Positions 9,035-19,205 of a DNA stretch of 64,000 nucleotides are shown here, in pieces. Within the stretch, counting starts at the first letter, position 1. The number at the start of each line of letters is the position of its first letter. The translations under genes and the position numbers were made by a program. The DNA is from PALSA-1004 sp963829085 (lineage in GTDB: Bacteria; Pseudomonadota; Gammaproteobacteria; Burkholderiales; SG8-41), in contig CAWHHJ010000004.1 of the NCBI GenBank assembly GCA_963829085.1, forward strand, positions 248,001-312,000, written 5' to 3'. The notes below the pieces were generated by a model. That model was not told the DNA's origin and ran no database searches. It saw only the letters and a program-made list of their open reading frames with translations.

Positions 9035-9967
9035 TTATTGTTCGTACGCGAATCCTGCATCTACCCAGGCATCGAGGCCGCCTTCGAGCGGCCGCACATG
9101 CACAAATCCCCGGTCGATCAGCATGCGGGCGACACGCGCCGCGCTGGCCTCATTGGGTCACGTGCAGTAGAGAATGATGTCGCGGTCCGGCGGGAGGTCG
9201 CCTAATCGCGCATCGAGATCGGCAATGTCCACAACGACCGATCCAGGCACGCGGCGCGGGTCGATTTCGCGCGCCGAAGCTGACCGTACATCGACGACTA
9301 CGGGCGCGTGCCCCTGCGCAATGAGATCGTTCAGCTCTTTGACGGATATGCGCGCCATGCGCAGGGCCTTATAGAAGCGCTGCCGCTCCCACCATTTGTA
9401 GGCAATAAAAATGACGAATACGGCCGCAATCAATATCAACGCGTTGGCGCCCATCTCGTCCATTCTATTGAGCGCCCAGTCAATCTGGCGGTTTAACACA
9501 CGACCCGCGCCGGCGGCGACTCCCGCCCACAAGGCGGCGCTGATCGTGCTGTAAAGAACGAAGCGCCATGGCTTGACTTGAAGCGCGCCGGCAAGCGGCG
9601 GTGCGACGGTGGCAAATCCAGGAACAAATTTCGCGATGATCAATGATGGCGCGCCCCATTGGGTGAAGCGCGTCTCGGTCTGCCGCACGCAGGAGTCGGG
9701 CGACAGCGAGATACGGCAGAGCAGCTGCAGTACTTTGAGACCGTAGCGTCGGCCCGCCGCGTACCAGATGAGATCGCCCAGCAGCGACCCGACAATCGCC
9801 ACGGCGATAATTCCGGGCAACGGCAACGCGCCGCCGGTCGTAAGCGCTCCGGCGATCATAAGTGTCGGCACAGCGGGCACGGGCGCGCCGGCCTGTACGA
9901 GAAACACGTTGATGAATACGAACAGCAGACCGTACTGCACCAGCAGTGCGGTCAGTTGCTCGATCAT
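9035..9967 (-). CDS. DedA family membrane protein fused to a rhodanese domain, with an in-frame TGA at a Cys codon
   Basis: N-terminal ~200 residues are a DedA/SNARE-associated membrane domain (VPTLMIAGAL, FVPGFATVAPPLAGAL); a rhodanese domain follows from about residue 207 (APVVVDVRSASAREIDPRRVPGSV). The frame stops at TGA (9158-9160) straight after ILYCT, but continues in the same frame with PNEASAARVARMLIDRGF to a TAA at 9035-9037. Relatives carry Cys at the TGA position (YC-S/T-CPNE), so the stop sits inside the rhodanese active loop. The cause could be a sequencing error, a point mutation or, less likely, selenocysteine. The protein probably links membrane lipid transport with sulfur transfer or redox sensing. 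Confidence 0.8.
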
Positions 9968-10015
9968 GTGGGAGGCTGCTGGCGCGCGGTGTGCGTCATC
10001 ACCGCATTATCGCAG

Positions 10016-10597
10016 TTACCGGACTGCATCTGCCTGGTCCTTGAGCGACTCGACCTGGATGCGCAGGGTGACCTCATCGCCGACCGCAGGTATGTACTTA
10101 TTCATGCCGAAGTCCGAGCGCTTTAGTATGCCGGTGATCTCGGCACCGCAATCTTCCTTCTTGAAGAAAGGATGTTGCGCGCATACGACTTTCGAGATCG
10201 ACAGCGTCAGCGGCCGGGTGACACCGAGCAGCGTAAGCTCGCCGTCTGCAGCGGCTGGCACGTCGCCGTTGAATCGCACCGCTTTCGACTTGAACGTCAT
10301 AGCCGGAAACTTTTCCGCATTGAAAAAATCCGGCGAGCGCAGATGCTCTTCAAGTTTCGGATCGCCCGTGCCGATCGAGGACGTCGCCACGCTGATATCG
10401 ACGCTGCCCGTCTTCGCCGCCCGATCGAGCACGATCTTGCCGCTTGTCTTGTTGAACTGTCCGTGATGCGTCGAGAACCCGAAGTGATTGATCTCGAAGC
10501 GCGGAAACGTATGCGACGGGTCTATGGTGTAGCTGTCGGCGGCGAACACACTCCCGTGCGCAAGCAAGACGCACCCTAATATCAGCGAACACCGCAT
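10016..10597 (-). CDS. YceI family periplasmic protein
   Basis: About 193 residues with a signal peptide (CSLILGCVLLAHGSVFA then ADSYTIDPSH). The YceI lipocalin-like fold is shown by YTIDPSHTFPRFEINHFG, FNAEKFPAMTFKS and DGELTLLGVTRPLTL. Homologues bind isoprenoid or polyprenyl chains. Two adjacent ATGs exist (10600 and 10597); the second is better spaced from the strong AGGGAGG site. It lies downstream of pirin on the same strand with a 41-base gap. Confidence 0.88.
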   Translation of the reverse strand: MRCSLILGCVLLAHGSVFAADSYTIDPSHTFPRFEINHFGFSTHHGQFNKTSGKIVLDRAAKTGSVDISVATSSIGTGDPKLEEHLRSPDFFNAEKFPAMTFKSKAVRFNGDVPAAADGELTLLGVTRPLTLSISKVVCAQHPFFKKEDCGAEITGILKRSDFGMNKYIPAVGDEVTLRIQVESLKDQADAVR

Positions 10598-10638
10598 CAT
10601 GCCTCCCTTGTTTAGTTTTCCAGAGCGCCGTCGAGCGC

Positions 10639-11337
10639 TCAAATCAGATCAAACAGCAGAATTTCAGCGTCTTTGCCATTGTCGATGACGACTTTCGCCT
10701 CGTCGCCAATCTTGAGCGCATCGCCTGCATTCACGACCTGCCCATTGACCGCGGCGCTGCCGCGCGCCATGTGAACGTACGCCTTGCGACCCGGCAGCAG
10801 CGAATAGCTGACTCTTTCGCCGTCGTTCACGAGCGCAGCGTACACCGCGGCGTCCTGGTGAATTTTCACGGAGCCGTTTTCGCCGTTGCGCGAAGCGATG
10901 AGACGCAGCTGCCCGCGCCGCGATTCGACATCGAAGTGCTTTTCTTCGTAGCCCGGCTCGATGCCCATCACGTTCGGCTGTATCCAGATCTGCAGCAGAT
11001 GCACACGCTCCTTGGCCGACGGGTTGAATTCACTGTGACGCACGCCGCGGCCCGCACTCATGCGCTGAACATCGCCGGGCCGGATGACCGAACCGTTGCC
11101 CATGCTGTCTTTGTGCTCAAGAGCGCCTTCGAGTATGTAGGTGATGATCTCCATGTCGCGATGCGCATGCGTTCCGAAGCCCTTACCCGGCTCGACGATG
11201 TCTTCATTGATAACGCGCAGGCTCGCGAATCCCATGTGTTTGGGATCGTAATAGTCGGCGAAGGAAAAACTGTGATAGCTGTCGAGCCAGCCATGATTGG
11301 CGTGACCGCGTTCAGTGGACTTGCGCATTTCGATCAT
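10639..11337 (-). CDS. Pirin family protein (cupin; quercetin 2,3-dioxygenase-like)
   Basis: 232 residues from the ATG at 11337. The pirin signature is SFSFADYYDPKHMGF with metal ligands in FGTHAHRDMEIITYILEG and the later GRGVRHSE. Family members bind Fe or related metals and include YhhW-type quercetinases and transcriptional co-regulators. A possible ribosome-binding site (CGGAG) lies about 10 bases upstream; an alternative start three codons later cannot be excluded. It is cytoplasmic. Confidence 0.85.
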   Translation of the reverse strand: MIEMRKSTERGHANHGWLDSYHSFSFADYYDPKHMGFASLRVINEDIVEPGKGFGTHAHRDMEIITYILEGALEHKDSMGNGSVIRPGDVQRMSAGRGVRHSEFNPSAKERVHLLQIWIQPNVMGIEPGYEEKHFDVESRRGQLRLIASRNGENGSVKIHQDAAVYAALVNDGERVSYSLLPGRKAYVHMARGSAAVNGQVVNAGDALKIGDEAKVVIDNGKDAEILLFDLI

Positions 11338-11410
11338 GAGGATGCTCCGCGAAAGGTAGGCTGAGTAGCCATTAGGGCATGCGCGTATATGCGGCCTCGC
11401 AGCACTCATT

Positions 11411-12389
11411 TCAATCGGCGCGCGCGCCGGAGGCTTTTACTACCTTCGACCACTTTGCGGTTTCTGCGCGGATGAAAGCGCCGAACTCCGCCGGCGTGCT
11501 TTGCGTCGCTTCGAAATCACTCGCGGCTAGCTTGTCGCGGTTTGCGCGATCGTTTATCACCTTCGCGGTTTCGGCGTTCAGTTTCAGGATGATTTCACGC
11601 GGCGTCCTTGCCGGCGCGACAACGCCATACCATACGCTCGCTTCATAGCCGGGCACTCCCGACTCGGCGACAGTCGGAATGTCGGGCAACGGACCAATGC
11701 GCTTGCTGCTGGTGACCGCGAGTGCTTTCAGCTTACCTGCTTTGACTTGCGGGACCGAGCCTGGCGTCGATGCAAAGCTCAACTGAATCTGACCCGCGAT
11801 CGTTTCCGTGGTGGCCTGCGCAGCACCCTTGTACGGCACGAGCGTCATATTCACGCCCGCCATGTATTTGAAGAGCTCAGTGGCAAGATGGGATGCATTG
11901 CCGGGCACCGATCCGAAGTTGAGCTGGCCAGGTTTCGCCTTCGCAAGCGCGATCAGCTCCTTGACGTTGTTTGCAGGCACGGCGGGGTGGGCGACGATCA
12001 CGAACGGCGCCGACGCCGGCAAGTATGATGGGATCGAAATCGCGCAGCGGGTCATAGCCGATGTGGCTATATAAACTGGCGTTGATCGCGAGCGGACCTG
12101 ATGTTCCCATCAGCAGCGTATAGCCGTCGGGTGGCGACTTCGCGACCATCTCAGCGCCGATATTGCCGCCCGCGCCCGGGCGATTGTCGATGACGATCGG
12201 CTGACCGATGTTGGCGGCAAGTGGCTGGGCAATCAGACGCGCCAATATGTCCGTCGGACCACCGGCGGGCAGCGCAACGATCAGCCGTATTGGCTTCGAC
12301 GGATATGCGGCGGCCGGTTGAGCGGACGCTTGCGGGGCGGCTGACGCGAGAACAGCCAAGGTGAGCAAGGTGCGATGTGGTGTGTTCAT
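11411..12389 (-). CDS. Bug/TctC family tripartite tricarboxylate transporter substrate-binding protein (frameshifted)
   Basis: Periplasmic solute-binding protein of the Bug family, abundant in Burkholderiales. The signal peptide ends near PQASA-QPA, followed by the family motif YPSKPIRLIVALPAGGPTD. The second half (PASAPFVIVAHPAV, VPYKGAAQA, IPTVAESGVPGYE) is in another frame; removing one base of the CCGG at 12016-12019 restores the usual LAASAPFVIV. Joined length is about 325 residues, normal for the family. The ATG overlaps the stop of the glycoside-hydrolase-like gene (ATGA), so the two are translationally coupled. No permease genes are nearby. Confidence 0.83.
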
Positions 12390-14530
12390 GAACGGCCTCC
12401 ATCCGGCGCAAGTTCGAAAACAACGATATCGTGGTCATTCAGACGCGGCACTGTCACCGCGATCCAACCGTTAAGCTCAATCGATGCCAGCGTATCTTCG
12501 GTTGACGCTATGCGCACTTCGCGCAGCCGTTCATGCGGAGACAATTTGAGCCGCACGACGATGCCATCGACCGGCACGAGCGTGCGACCGGCATGGCGCC
12601 ATCCCGTATTGAGCTGTTTGGCAACCGGGAAGTTGATGAGATGTACGAGTCTGCGCTGGCGCTGTACCATGAATGAGATGTCGACGAACTCAGGTGCATC
12701 GACTTCGATAACGGCATTGTCGCCGAGCGCGTAGCGCACGGCGTTCGCAAGCACGCGGCCGAGATCCGGAAAACCGTAGCGATAAAAGAGTGCGTCCATC
12801 GGGTTGGCAAAATAGACGGTCCGCCCCTTACCGAACGTACCGCGTACCGCGAGCGGGATACGCGTCGTGGCGCGGATCGCGCTGTACTCGGGAATGCTGA
12901 TGGTTGCGCCCGAATGAGCAATGACCGGCGGGATCAGCGTGAGCACGACGGTGCGGTCAGCGTCCGTGTCCACTTCGACCAGCGCGCCTTCATTCGGAAT
13001 GATATCGGTGTCGCCGAGCCCGGCCGTAAGCGGATCGTTACCCGACTCGATCCTCGCATACGATGATTTCAAATCCTCTCGGCGCCCCTTTACTGTAACT
13101 CCCAGAACTTTGCCCAGCGCCGGTTGGCTGCGAACAGCACCATCAACCGTGCGACTCGCCGTATCGAAAGTGGACACTATCGAGCCGCCGGCCATAGTGA
13201 AGCGCTCGATCGCCTGGGCGCTCGCATCGGCGATACAGGCCATGTTGGGCAGCACGAGCACACGATAACGCCGCAGCCGCTCATCATCGATGAACTTGTC
13301 CGAGATGACATCAAATGGTATGTGCGCTTCGAGCAGGGCGCAGTAGTAGCCGCGAACCGCATCGAGATACAGGGCGTGCGGCTCGTCGCCGGCATAGTTG
13401 TCCTGCGTATGGCGTGAATAGACAAGTGCGACCTGCGCCCCGGACTGCGCTTCATCGAAGTAAGGTTCCCAGCGCTGCAGTCGGGCGAACACTTCTTTCA
13501 TCGGCCCCAACACCCGACGGTCAAAGAGCTCGGAATAACCGCCGTTGATATGCAGCCAGCTGTTGACGCCGTTGGCGAACTGCTGCGCGATCCACGCGCG
13601 GTTCTCCGCCTCGGGTGTGGCATACAACCGCCACCACGGATAAAAATAACTGACGGTCATCCACCGCTGTCGATCCGGCGCGACGGATGCCAGATATTTG
13701 GCCTGCAGCCCCGGCCACCATGGCGCAGTATTGCGGCGCTGGCATTCGAAGGTGGGCACATCCTGATGCGCGAGCCAGTAATCGATATCCCATCCGCCCG
13801 GGCGTATGGTCTCCAGCGCTTCCATGAGTTGCACGGCGGCAATAAAGATAGCCTGGGGTTTCGCACGATGTATGACCTCATGCATGTGCCCGACCCAGGC
13901 CGCTATCCGGCGATAGCGCCATTCGTTGAACTTGAGCCAGATGGGATCGTTCCAGTCCTCATCCAGCGGCAGCTCATGACCGCTATCAGCCCTGAACAAG
14001 TCACGGCATGTCTCACAGAAACAACCATCCGTGTCCCATGCTGCAAACTTGCCCTGATTGTTCCAGATGCCGTCGACGTCATAGCGCGTCAGCATTTCGC
14101 GCACGACTTCGGCCATGCGCTCACCGTAATAGCCGGCATTCGGGCAGGTAACGTAGAAATCATTTACCGGGTAGAAGTTGCCGACGCGATCACGCGCAAA
14201 CCATTCGGGATGTGATTCGGCCAGGATCTGCGGCGCACAGCTTGGATCGATGCGTGCGAGAACGTGCAGGCCTTTTGCATGCGCGCGCGGCACGACTTCC
14301 GCGAGCAGATCGCGTCCGTTCAATCCGGCGCTGACCGGATGTCCCGCAATTTTCGTCTGATAGAAAGCGACGATGCCGCCGCCGTTGATGCAAAACGCTG
14401 TCGCCGAAAACGCTCTGACTTCGTCGATGAGCCGGTCGGGATCTATTCGCGGTTCGTCGCCTTCGCGCAGGTTGATCAGCAGCACCCGGTTAGGACGCTG
14501 CCACCACTCGCGGGCGGACGGTGCTTGCAT
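12386..14530 (-). CDS. Large glycoside-hydrolase-like protein (alpha-amylase-type barrel plus GH42-like trimerisation domain)
   Basis: 714 residues without a signal peptide. The N-terminal ~360 residues look like a TIM-barrel hydrolase (LLINLREGDEP, GLHVLARIDPSC, RYDVDGIWNNQGKF, a Cys-rich DGCFCETCRDLF). The middle (about residues 375-600) resembles the beta-galactosidase trimerisation, class-I glutamine amidotransferase-like fold (YRVLVLPNMACI, GGSIVSTFDT). It resembles the uncharacterised GHL6-type hypothetical glycosidases. Substrate and catalytic acids are unknown. It is coupled to a downstream Bug binding protein, suggesting uptake and breakdown of a small glycoside or acid. Confidence 0.7.
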   Translation of the reverse strand: MQAPSAREWWQRPNRVLLINLREGDEPRIDPDRLIDEVRAFSATAFCINGGGIVAFYQTKIAGHPVSAGLNGRDLLAEVVPRAHAKGLHVLARIDPSCAPQILAESHPEWFARDRVGNFYPVNDFYVTCPNAGYYGERMAEVVREMLTRYDVDGIWNNQGKFAAWDTDGCFCETCRDLFRADSGHELPLDEDWNDPIWLKFNEWRYRRIAAWVGHMHEVIHRAKPQAIFIAAVQLMEALETIRPGGWDIDYWLAHQDVPTFECQRRNTAPWWPGLQAKYLASVAPDRQRWMTVSYFYPWWRLYATPEAENRAWIAQQFANGVNSWLHINGGYSELFDRRVLGPMKEVFARLQRWEPYFDEAQSGAQVALVYSRHTQDNYAGDEPHALYLDAVRGYYCALLEAHIPFDVISDKFIDDERLRRYRVLVLPNMACIADASAQAIERFTMAGGSIVSTFDTASRTVDGAVRSQPALGKVLGVTVKGRREDLKSSYARIESGNDPLTAGLGDTDIIPNEGALVEVDTDADRTVVLTLIPPVIAHSGATISIPEYSAIRATTRIPLAVRGTFGKGRTVYFANPMDALFYRYGFPDLGRVLANAVRYALGDNAVIEVDAPEFVDISFMVQRQRRLVHLINFPVAKQLNTGWRHAGRTLVPVDGIVVRLKLSPHERLREVRIASTEDTLASIELNGWIAVTVPRLNDHDIVVFELAPDGGRS

Positions 14531-14557
14531 CGAGGCTTCGTTATAGCGGCGCGGTGC

Positions 14558-16019
14558 TCAACGCGCGGCCGACGGTTCGGCTTGGACAGCGTTTGGGGCA
14601 TCGCCCGTCTGCTCGTCGGCTACAGACTGCCAGCCGCCGCCGAGCGCTTTATAAAGTTGAACGAGCGCGTTCAACGAATTCTGATAGGCGCCGACGCGCG
14701 TTAATTCAGCCTGGAACAGCGCGGTATCGGCATCGATCACTTCAAAATACGAAGAGAAACCGATGTTATAACGCTTCATCACTTGTTCGCGCGCAGCGCG
14801 CAGCGCGTTTACCTGATCGTCCTGCGCCGCCAGTCTTTCGCTCGAGCCTTGACGCGCCGCGAGCGCATCGGACACCTCGCGAAACGCTTGGCCGACCGTT
14901 TGCTGATATTCCACTATCGCCTGCTGCTCGCGCGCGGTATAAATGTCCACCTGATACGTGTTGCGGTTGACATCGATGATCGGCTGCAGCAGGCCAAGTC
15001 CGAACGACCAGATTTTGGCCGGGCCTGTGAAAAGGTTCGACAGCGCCGCGCTCTGGGAGCCCAAAGTGCCGGTCAGCGAGATGGTCGGAAACAACGAGGC
15101 CTTGACCGAATTAAGCCGCGCATTGGCACTTATGAGCGTGTTTTCGGCCTGGCGCACGTCGGGACGCCGCTCGAGCAATGCGGCGGGCAGACCGGTTGGT
15201 ACTTCAACCGGCGCAGGAAAAAACTTGTCGGCTGCTGTCGCCCGCACGATCGGCGCGGGATTTTCACCGAGCAGAATTTGCAGCAGGTTTTCGGTCTGGG
15301 CGATCTGGCTTTTCAAGTCAGGCAACACCGCGCGCGCGGTGGCGAGGTTCGCTTCAGCGCGGTTGACGTCAAGCCCCGCTACGACACCGCGGCCGAATTG
15401 CGCCCGGGTCAGTTCCACGAATTTAGCGCGCGTCTCAATCGTGCGCTCCGTAATCGCGAGCTGCTGATCGAGCGAGCGCAGACTGAAATAAGCGGAGGCG
15501 ACACTGGCAACGACGCTGACCCGCGTCGCATCGCGTGCAAATTCCGACGCAAAGAGATCGGCACGCGCGGCCGCCTGCAGATTGGCGATGCGCTTCCACA
15601 AGTCGAGCTCGTAGGAAACGTCGATTTCAGCATCGAACGAGTTGCGCACCGGCGCCACGTTCGCCGACAGCGGTGTTGCGCCGACCGAGGAAATTCGGGA
15701 GCGCGTCGCACCCCCGCCTACCGATACTTGCGGAATCGAGCCCAGCCCGGCGACGCTGCCAATGGCGCGGAACTCTGCAACCCGCGCCATCGCAATCCTG
15801 ACGTCGTAATTCTGCTGCAGGGCGGTCGCAATCAGCTTGTCGAGCACGGGGTCTTTGTACAACTTCCCACCAGCTGAGATCAGCCAGCGATTTGGCGTCG
15901 AGCGGCGCCGGCGCCCCGCGAAACTCAGCCGGCGTGTTGACCTCAGGCCGTTTGTACGCCGGAAACATCGAGCACGAAGCCAGCAGGGCCGCGAGCAGCG
16001 CAATCAGCAGCCGTTTCAC
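14558..16019 (-). CDS. RND efflux outer-membrane factor lipoprotein (NodT family, frameshifted)
   Basis: Outer-membrane channel of the tripartite pump. The GTG start at 16019 overlaps the stop of the RND permease gene (GTGA). The lipoprotein signal is MKRLLIALLAALLASC, then SMFPAYKRPEV. Just after LADLSWWEV the frame breaks: removing one base beside the GTAC at 15857-15860 restores the usual EVYKDPVLDKLIATAL. The rest shows the TolC-type duplicated helical repeats and LPDLKSQIAQTENLLQILLGENP. About 485 residues when joined, typical of OprM/NodT proteins. Confidence 0.88.
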
Positions 16020-19000
16020 GTGCCGGCCTCAGGGGTGATGATGGCCGGATCAGGCGGCGGGACTACATTCGCATCAGCGTCGCGGCGAAACGGCCACTTG
16101 CGCTCACTGACACGTTGGATCAGCACGTAGAACACCGGTATTACAAAAATACCGATCAGCGTCGCAAACAGCATGCCGAAAACAACTGTCGTGCCGAGGG
16201 ACTGTCTGGCACCGGCGCCGGCGCCCGTCGCAATTGCGAGCGGTATGGTGCCGAGAATGAATGCAAACGACGTCATGAGAATCGGCCGCAAGCGCAGGCG
16301 AGCGCCCTGCAGCGCGCCGTCGACGATGGACGAGCCGCGTTCACGCGCAAGCTTCGCAAACTCGACGATCAGAATCGCGTTCTTTGCCGCGAGGCCGATC
16401 AACATGACGAGGCCGATTTGCGCATACACGTTATTCGCGAATTCGCGCATGGCGAGGCCGGCGAATGCGCCGAAGACGCCGAACGGTATCACCAGCAGAA
16501 TCGCGACCGGCATCGCCCAGCTTTCGTACAGTGCCGCCAGTACGAGGAACACGAACACCAGCGACATCGCAAAAATGTATCCCGTCTGGCCGCCCGTTTT
16601 CTTTTCCTGGTACGTGGCGCCGGTCCACTCATAGCTGAAGCCGGCGGGCAGCGTCTTCGCCAGTTCTTCCATCGCCTGTGCCGCCTGGCCTGAGCTGTAG
16701 GCGGGTGCCGCGGCGCCATTGATACTGGCAGAGCGGTAGATGTTGTAGCGCTGAAAATACTCCGGCGCATTGATGGCCTTCGGCGTCAGCACCGTGCTCA
16801 ATGGCACCATGTCACCACCCGCATTACGCACGTAATATCGTTTGACGTCTTCCGGGTACGCACGCGCGTAGGGCTCCGCCTGCGCCTGCACGCGGAACGT
16901 GCGCCCGTACAGATTGAAGTCGTTCACGTAGTAGCCGCCCAGGAATGTCTGCAGCGTGAAGAAGACATCGCTGAGGCTCAAGCCAAGCGTTTTGACCTTG
17001 TCGCGGTCGACTTCATACTCGATCTGCGGCACGCGGTCGTCGTAGTTGGCAAACACGAACCCGAGCTCCGGACGCTTGCGCGCTTCGCCGAGAAAATTCT
17101 GCAGCGTCTGCGAGAATTCTTTCAGATCATGACCGCCGCGATCCTGGAGGACGAACTCAAAGCCACCCGTGGTGCCGAGTCCTCGTATCGGCGGCGGATT
17201 GAGCACGAGAATGTTCGCATCCTTGATTTCGCTGTTCAGGCGTCCGGTTAAAGAGCGTACGAGTGCAGTCGCTGATTCATTCGCGTGCGTGCGCTCGTCC
17301 CACGGCTTCATCCGGATGAATGCGGTGGCGTTGTATGACGTCGAGAGTCCCGTCAACAGGTTGAAACCCGATATCGATGCAACGCCGTCTATGCCGGCCG
17401 TTGCATTGGCAATGGCGGTCAGTTTGTCGACTGCGGCATTCGTGCGCTCGAGCGATGCGCCGGCCGGCAATTGTACGACCGCAAACATATAACCCTGATC
17501 TTCGTCGGGAACCAGTCCGGTTGGACGTGTACTGAGCAATACGTACAACCCGCCGAGGAGGACTAGAAAAGTCACCGCGACGAGCACGGCACGACGGATT
17601 AACGTCGCGACCGATGAGGTATAACGGTTGGTAAACGACGCGAAGCCATTGTTGAACCAGCCGAAGAAGCGGCCATGAAGACCATGCGGCCGTTCATTGC
17701 GTGCAGGATGCAGGAGCAAAGCGCACAGCGCCGGCGTGAGTGTCAGCGCCGCGACGGCCGACAACAGCACGGACGTCGCAAGGGTCAGCGCAAACTGTTT
17801 ATAGAGCTGCCCGGTCAAGCCGCCTAGAAATGCGACAGGTATGAACACCGCTGATAGGACGAGCGCAATCGCGACGACCGGCCCGCCCACCTCGGCGAGC
17901 GCGGCTTTGGTCGCTTCCGATGGCGACAGATCTTCGCTGTCCAGCTTATGCTGCACGGCTTCGACCACCACGATCGCATCGTCGACCACGATGCCGATCG
18001 CGAGTACCAATCCGAACAGCGTCAGGGTATTGATGGTGAAACCGAGCGCCGTAAACGCGGCGAAAGTGCCGAGCAGAGACACCGGAACCGCAAGCATTGG
18101 AATAAGCGTCGCGCGCCAGCTTTGCAGAAACACGTAGACAACGATCATGACGAGCACAATCGCGGCGAGCAGCGTCTTCACCACTTCCTTCATCGATTCG
18201 GTAACGAATGGCGTCGTCGTATACGGCACCGAATAAACCAGTCCGGGCGGAAACTGCTGGGCGAGGCCCTCCATGGTTTTCGACACGCCCTTGGCAACAT
18301 CCAGGGCGTTCGCATCGGGCTGCAGGAAGATGCCGATGAATACGCCCGGCAGCCCTCTTTCCTGAACGTTGATCGAATAGTCGGCACCGCCGAGCTCTAC
18401 ACGCGCGACATCCTTGAGCCGGACAATCTGGCCATTGGTGCCCGCGTTGAGCACGATATTTTCGTATTGCGTGGCATCGATGAGGCGCCCTTGCACCGTC
18501 ACCGAGTACTGCATCTCGAGTCCGGGCGGCGCAGGTGAGACACCGACGCGTCCCGCGGGCGCAACGACGTTCTGCTCCTGGACAACACGCTGCACGTCAC
18601 CCGCAGTGACGCCAAGGCGGGCCATCTTGTCCGGATCGAGCCAGATGCGCATGCTGTAATCCCGCGCGCCGAAGAGGCGCACGAAACCGACGCCGGGAAT
18701 CCGCGCGAGTGCATCCTGGATGTTGAGCAGCGCATAGTTGCTGAGGAACGTGCTGTCGTAGCGCTTATCCGGCGACGTCAGCGCTATCACGCTGAGAAAA
18801 TCCGTCGATTGTTTGCGGATCTGGATGCCCTGCCGGATTACGTCTGAGGGCAGACCGCTCTGTGCCACCGCCACGCGATTCTGCACGTCGACGGCAGCGA
18901 GATCCTGGTTAGTGCCGACGTCGAATGTGACGGTCAGTGTATACGTGCCATCGTTCGCGCTCTTGGAGTCCATGTAGATCATGTTCTTCGAGCCGTTCAC

Positions 19001-19204
19001 CTGCTGCTCGATCGGCGCCGCGATGGATTGCGCAACGACCGTTGCGTTGGCGCCCGGGAAAGCGGTCGAGACCAAAACCTGCGGCGGCACGATCTGCGGA
19101 TACTGCGTGATCGGTAACCCGATTGCAGCAATCGCTCCGGCGAGCGTGATGATCAATGAAATGACCGAAGAAAAAATCGGACGGTCGATAAAGAAATTAA
19201 ACAT
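16016..19204 (-). CDS. HAE1-type RND multidrug efflux permease
   Basis: 1062-residue inner-membrane proton-drug antiporter (AcrB/MexF/OqxB type). It starts MFNFFIDRPIFSSVISLIITLAG and shows the IAAPIEQQVNG pore segment and the TM4 proton-relay motif GIVVDDAIVVVEAVQHKL, with the late LIGLAAKNAILIVEFAKL repeat. The ATG at 19204 comes one base after the stop of the adaptor gene in its restored frame. A frameshift upstream makes the open frame appear fused to the adaptor, but the arginine-rich bridge between them is out-of-frame. It acts with the adaptor and the outer-membrane factor encoded on either side. Confidence 0.95.
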   Translation of the reverse strand: MFNFFIDRPIFSSVISLIITLAGAIAAIGLPITQYPQIVPPQVLVSTAFPGANATVVAQSIAAPIEQQVNGSKNMIYMDSKSANDGTYTLTVTFDVGTNQDLAAVDVQNRVAVAQSGLPSDVIRQGIQIRKQSTDFLSVIALTSPDKRYDSTFLSNYALLNIQDALARIPGVGFVRLFGARDYSMRIWLDPDKMARLGVTAGDVQRVVQEQNVVAPAGRVGVSPAPPGLEMQYSVTVQGRLIDATQYENIVLNAGTNGQIVRLKDVARVELGGADYSINVQERGLPGVFIGIFLQPDANALDVAKGVSKTMEGLAQQFPPGLVYSVPYTTTPFVTESMKEVVKTLLAAIVLVMIVVYVFLQSWRATLIPMLAVPVSLLGTFAAFTALGFTINTLTLFGLVLAIGIVVDDAIVVVEAVQHKLDSEDLSPSEATKAALAEVGGPVVAIALVLSAVFIPVAFLGGLTGQLYKQFALTLATSVLLSAVAALTLTPALCALLLHPARNERPHGLHGRFFGWFNNGFASFTNRYTSSVATLIRRAVLVAVTFLVLLGGLYVLLSTRPTGLVPDEDQGYMFAVVQLPAGASLERTNAAVDKLTAIANATAGIDGVASISGFNLLTGLSTSYNATAFIRMKPWDERTHANESATALVRSLTGRLNSEIKDANILVLNPPPIRGLGTTGGFEFVLQDRGGHDLKEFSQTLQNFLGEARKRPELGFVFANYDDRVPQIEYEVDRDKVKTLGLSLSDVFFTLQTFLGGYYVNDFNLYGRTFRVQAQAEPYARAYPEDVKRYYVRNAGGDMVPLSTVLTPKAINAPEYFQRYNIYRSASINGAAAPAYSSGQAAQAMEELAKTLPAGFSYEWTGATYQEKKTGGQTGYIFAMSLVFVFLVLAALYESWAMPVAILLVIPFGVFGAFAGLAMREFANNVYAQIGLVMLIGLAAKNAILIVEFAKLARERGSSIVDGALQGARLRLRPILMTSFAFILGTIPLAIATGAGAGARQSLGTTVVFGMLFATLIGIFVIPVFYVLIQRVSERKWPFRRDADANVVPPPDPAIITPEAGT

Positions 19205-19205
19205 T

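Noticed and set aside
14783..15877. A 364-codon open frame on the plus strand across the outer-membrane factor gene
   Set aside because: It has no family features and is antisense to a clear NodT-family gene; long antisense frames are common in GC-rich sequence.
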